Assembly: GCA_018895795.1 (NCBI GenBank)
Contig: JAHINZ010000443.1
Location: forward strand, 1 to 7,659
DNA: 7,659 bases
Reading direction: 5' to 3'
Source: Alphaproteobacteria bacterium
GTDB taxonomy: Bacteria; Pseudomonadota; Alphaproteobacteria; Caulobacterales; Caulobacteraceae
In this document: positions 5,526 to 7,659 of the stretch, piece by piece
Layout of the letters: each line of letters begins with the position of its first letter
Position numbering within the stretch: the stretch's first letter is position 1
Notes under the pieces: model-generated
Databases searched by the model: none
What the model saw: the letters and a program-made list of their open reading frames with translations, nothing else
What the model was told of the DNA's origin: nothing
Made by a program: the position numbers and the translations under genes

Positions 5526-6485
5526 ATGCTGGCTCGCATCGTAGGGATCATTCTGGGAACGATCCTGGCGACGTCGGGATACGTGGTCGCGGGGTGGGGC
5601 TCGCTGGGGAGCTGGGCCGCGCATCTCGATCTTGGACCGTTTGAGCCGCATAGACCATTGGCCGGCGCGGCGGCGGCGATACTCGGGGGAGTCCTCATCG
5701 TCGCCGCCCTGACGCCGCGCCCCAAGCCCAAGCGGCGCAAGCCGGCGCCCGTTTTCGGGGTCGGCGGTCCGGAACCCGAAGCCGCCCCGGCCCTGGCCCT
5801 GACCCCGGTCACCCTGAGCCGGGTCGCCGAGACGCCGGCGATCGTCACTCCACCCCGCCCCGCGCGCGCGCCGCCTCCCACCCCCGAGCCCAGCGACTTC
5901 GCCCGTCTGCGCGAGCGCATGGTCGCCCTGACCGGCGCGGAGTCGTGGAGTGAAGCGGCCCAGGTGCTGCTGACCCTGAAGACCACGGCGCGCGGCGACC
6001 GCGAACTGGCCGTCGTCTATCGCGACCTGGGCGACTTCGCCCGCGGCCAGGGCCAGATGGACGACGCCGCCGAAGCCTATGAAACCGCCGTCTCCCACGC
6101 CCGCGACGCGCTGCGCGCCGCGCCGGAGAACCTGACGGTCATCGAACTGCTGGCCGGAAGCCTGGCCGGGGTCGGCGACGTGGCCGAGGTCGAAGGCCGG
6201 TTGGACGACGCCCTGTCGGCGTTCGAGGAATCCCTGGCCCTGCGGCGGTCCAGCGGGGGCCGCGAGGCCCTGGATCCGGCGGCTCAACGGGCCCTGTCGG
6301 TGTCGTTGGAGCGCCTGGCCGACCTGCGCGAGGATCGCGGCCATCGCATGCGCGCCCTGGACCTGTACCGCGAAAGCTATGACGTCGCCGCCCGCCTGGC
6401 CGCCGCCGACCCCGCCCGTTTCGGCTCCGACCTGGCCCTGACCCGGCAGCGCCTGGCCGAGCTGGAAGCCCGCATCTCGACCTGA
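5526..6485 (+). CDS. Membrane-anchored tetratricopeptide-repeat protein
   Basis: ATG 5526 follows a strong ribosome site (GGAGGGG, 5514-5520, 5-nt spacing), so I prefer it to the TTG at 5487. The 319-aa product has two hydrophobic helices at about 3-23 and 44-62, then a basic stretch (PRPKPKRRK, 64-72) that should stay in the cytoplasm, then a proline/alanine-rich linker to about 122. The C-terminal part is alpha-helical with TPR-like units at about 158-197, 203-240 and 255-290; phrases such as GQMDDAAEAYETAVSHARDAL and GRLDDALSAFEESLALR show the repeat pattern. TPR domains are protein-binding scaffolds, so this is probably an inner-membrane adaptor with a cytosolic interaction domain. Partner and process are unknown. 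It stands alone between the DUF4870-like pair and the regulator pair. Confidence 0.85.
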   Translation: MLARIVGIILGTILATSGYVVAGWGSLGSWAAHLDLGPFEPHRPLAGAAAAILGGVLIVAALTPRPKPKRRKPAPVFGVGGPEPEAAPALALTPVTLSRVAETPAIVTPPRPARAPPPTPEPSDFARLRERMVALTGAESWSEAAQVLLTLKTTARGDRELAVVYRDLGDFARGQGQMDDAAEAYETAVSHARDALRAAPENLTVIELLAGSLAGVGDVAEVEGRLDDALSAFEESLALRRSSGGREALDPAAQRALSVSLERLADLREDRGHRMRALDLYRESYDVAARLAAADPARFGSDLALTRQRLAELEARIST

Positions 6486-6664
6486 CCTCGGCCGTCCGCG
6501 CCGGCGAGGCGGTCCGAAAGCCTGTTCCGAGCCGTCGTCGCCTTGCGAGCGCCATCGATCTCGGCCACCGTGCGCGCGACCCGAGACATCAAGCTCGGTC
6601 CGCCGTATGGGGAACGCCCGCTTTCCCAACGTCGCGGACGCGCCAACAACAGGGACTCAAGGTG
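6486..6664 (+). other. Non-coding gap before the marR-type gene
   Basis: These 179 nt hold no convincing gene. Two weak inverted repeats are present: CCTCG/CGAGG at 6486-6490 and 6505-6509, just after the TPR stop, and TCTCGG/CCGAGA at 6559-6564 and 6581-6586. Neither is followed by a T-tract. The promoter of the regulator pair must lie here or further upstream, but I could not find a convincing -35/-10 pair. Confidence 0.4.
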
Positions 6665-7171
6665 ATGATAGCCCCTCTGCAGCAAGGTTCGGCCGATCCC
6701 CGGCTCATCCTGCGCGAGGAGGAGCTGGACAGCGGCCTGGAACTGATCCTGCTGGCCGAGGCGGCGCTTTGGGGGGCGGTCGACACCGTCCTGGAAGCCG
6801 AAGCCCTGGGCCTGGGCCGATCGCACTGGCGGGCGGCGTTCCTGTTGCGCCGCCGGCCCGGCATCGGCGTGCAGGACCTGTCCAAGCTGACCAGTCTCTC
6901 CAAACAGGCCGCCAGCCGCACCCTGACCGATCTGATCAAGGCCGGACTGGTCGAACGGGCCTCGGGCGATCTGGACGGCCGCCGCAAGCCCGTGGTGCTG
7001 ACCGCCCAGGGCGCGGCCTTCGAAGGCCGGGTCGCCGAGCGCCTGCGCGCGCTTCTGGCGCGGGCCTACCGCACGGGCGGGCTGGACGGCGTGGCCGGGA
7101 CCCGGCGCATCCTGGCGGCCCTGGCCGGACCCCGGCAGGGCGTGGGCCCGACGCGGCGGGTGGTGGCATGA
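6665..7171 (+). CDS. MarR-family transcriptional regulator, PetP-like
   Basis: A 168-aa protein with the MarR winged-helix fold. An N-terminal dimerisation helix region (about 15-50) includes REEELDSGLELILLAEAAL. The helix-turn-helix runs over about 66-97 (GIGVQDLSKLTSLSKQAASR, recognition helix about 78-92), and the wing is GDLDGRRKPVVLT (101-113). AGGGA at 6651-6655 serves either ATG 6665 or the GTG one codon earlier. The gene overlaps the next by ATGA (7168-7171), so a DNA-binding regulator and a response regulator are made together. That pairing and the opening sequence resemble petP-petR, known from Rhodobacter capsulatus, where they affect cytochrome genes. The PetP assignment rests on memory and synteny; MarR membership is firm. 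The signal it senses is unknown. Confidence 0.88.
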   Translation: MIAPLQQGSADPRLILREEELDSGLELILLAEAALWGAVDTVLEAEALGLGRSHWRAAFLLRRRPGIGVQDLSKLTSLSKQAASRTLTDLIKAGLVERASGDLDGRRKPVVLTAQGAAFEGRVAERLRALLARAYRTGGLDGVAGTRRILAALAGPRQGVGPTRRVVA

Positions 7172-7659
7172 CGCCCGAGGAACGGCGCGAGCGCCATCTG
7201 CTGGTCGTCGACGACGATGATCGCATCCGCAAGCTGCTGAAGGCCTTCCTGGTCCGAGCCGGCTTCCGGGTCAGCACCGCCGCCGACGCGGCCGGGGCCG
7301 ACCGGCTGTGCGGCGCCCTGGACTTCGACCTGATGGTGCTGGACGTGATGATGCCCGGCGAGGACGGTCTGGCCTTCACCAAGCGCCTTCGGGCCAAGGG
7401 CGGCGAGGTCGGCCGCACGCCGATCCTGATGCTGACCGCCCGCGACCAGACCCAGGACCGCATCGAGGGCCTCAGCAACGGGGTCGACGACTATCTGGGC
7501 AAGCCGTTCGAGCCGCAGGAGCTGCTGCTGCGCATCGAGGCCATCCTGCGCCGCTCGGCCGCCAAGCCGACGGGGTCGCGCGAGCTGATCCTGGGTCGTT
7601 GCGCGTTCGAGCCCGAGCGCGGCGAACTGACCTGCGAGGGCCAGCCCGTGCGCCTGACC
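7168..7659 (+). CDS. OmpR/PhoB-type response regulator, PetR-like (partial, 3' end outside window)
   Basis: The open frame runs from ATG 7168, overlapping the marR stop, through the window end: 164 codons without a stop. The receiver domain is complete: acidic pair Asp15/Asp16 in LLVVDDDD, phosphoacceptor Asp59 in DLMVLDVMMPGEDG, Thr90 in MLTAR, and Lys112 in GKPFEPQELLLR. After a linker (about 130-139) the sequence enters the winged-helix domain of OmpR/PhoB proteins (ILGRCAFEPERGELTCEGQP, then VRLT), where the window cuts it. The protein would be phosphorylated by a histidine kinase and bind promoters. No kinase is visible; it may follow or be encoded elsewhere. Similarity of the receiver to alphaproteobacterial PetR is from memory, so the specific name is tentative. 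Confidence 0.93.
   Translation, partial: MTPEERRERHLLVVDDDDRIRKLLKAFLVRAGFRVSTAADAAGADRLCGALDFDLMVLDVMMPGEDGLAFTKRLRAKGGEVGRTPILMLTARDQTQDRIEGLSNGVDDYLGKPFEPQELLLRIEAILRRSAAKPTGSRELILGRCAFEPERGELTCEGQPVRLT

Noticed and set aside
4472..5986. Long minus-strand open frame (504 codons) opposite the DUF4870-like pair
   Set aside because: It is antisense to two motif-bearing genes, has an Arg/Gln/Asp/Gly-rich composition and no recognisable domain, and would overlap the GH95 promoter region.
6559..6586. TCTCGG/CCGAGA stem upstream of the marR-type gene, considered as a leader RNA structure
   Set aside because: It has only 6 bp with a 16-nt loop, no extended pairing and no known riboswitch features; chance is a sufficient explanation.
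5472..6629. Minus-strand open frame (385 codons) opposite the TPR gene
   Set aside because: It is the antisense shadow of a gene with a strong ribosome site and TPR pattern; its product is Gly/Gln/Arg-rich without motifs.

Overview
The window looks like chromosomal DNA from a Caulobacteraceae alphaproteobacterium (Caulobacter, Phenylobacterium or a close relative). The grounds are very high GC with strong G/C bias at third codon positions, a sequence at 94-122 that fits the Caulobacter housekeeping (sigma-73) promoter pattern, and a MarR / OmpR-type regulator pair typical of alphaproteobacteria. I see no mobile element, CRISPR array, tRNA or rRNA. The genus is an inference; no marker gene settles it.

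Layout. Positions 1-80 hold the last codons of an unidentified gene. Positions 94-1990 are a compact plus-strand operon. A promoter drives a 26-codon membrane-peptide gene, then a pteridine-reductase-like (FolM/PTR1-type) short-chain dehydrogenase, dihydroneopterin aldolase FolB, and a two-helix membrane protein of unknown function; gaps are 4, 14 and 5 nt. The reductase and FolB act on the same dihydropterins, so this is a folate/pterin module. The reductase and folB both appear to start at TTG.

Convergent to it, on the minus strand (2059-4404), is a complete exported GH95 glycoside hydrolase (alpha-L-fucosidase / alpha-L-galactosidase family). Its promoter region at 4451-4480 carries a LacI-type imperfect palindrome between the -35 and -10 boxes, which suggests repression relieved by a sugar.

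Divergent from it, on the plus strand, is a tandem pair of small three-helix DUF4870-like membrane proteins (4589-5386). Next comes a membrane-anchored TPR protein (5526-6485). Last is a translationally coupled MarR regulator and OmpR/PhoB response regulator (6665-7659, the latter cut by the window end) that resembles the PetP/PetR pair.

The most interesting points are the unlisted 26-aa membrane peptide leading the folate operon and apparently coupled to the TTG-started reductase, the pairing of a reductase carrying a PTR1-type Asp with FolB, and the Thr in place of His in the GH95 active-site motif, which may signal L-galactose rather than L-fucose specificity. Nothing here is clearly a new defence or mobile system.
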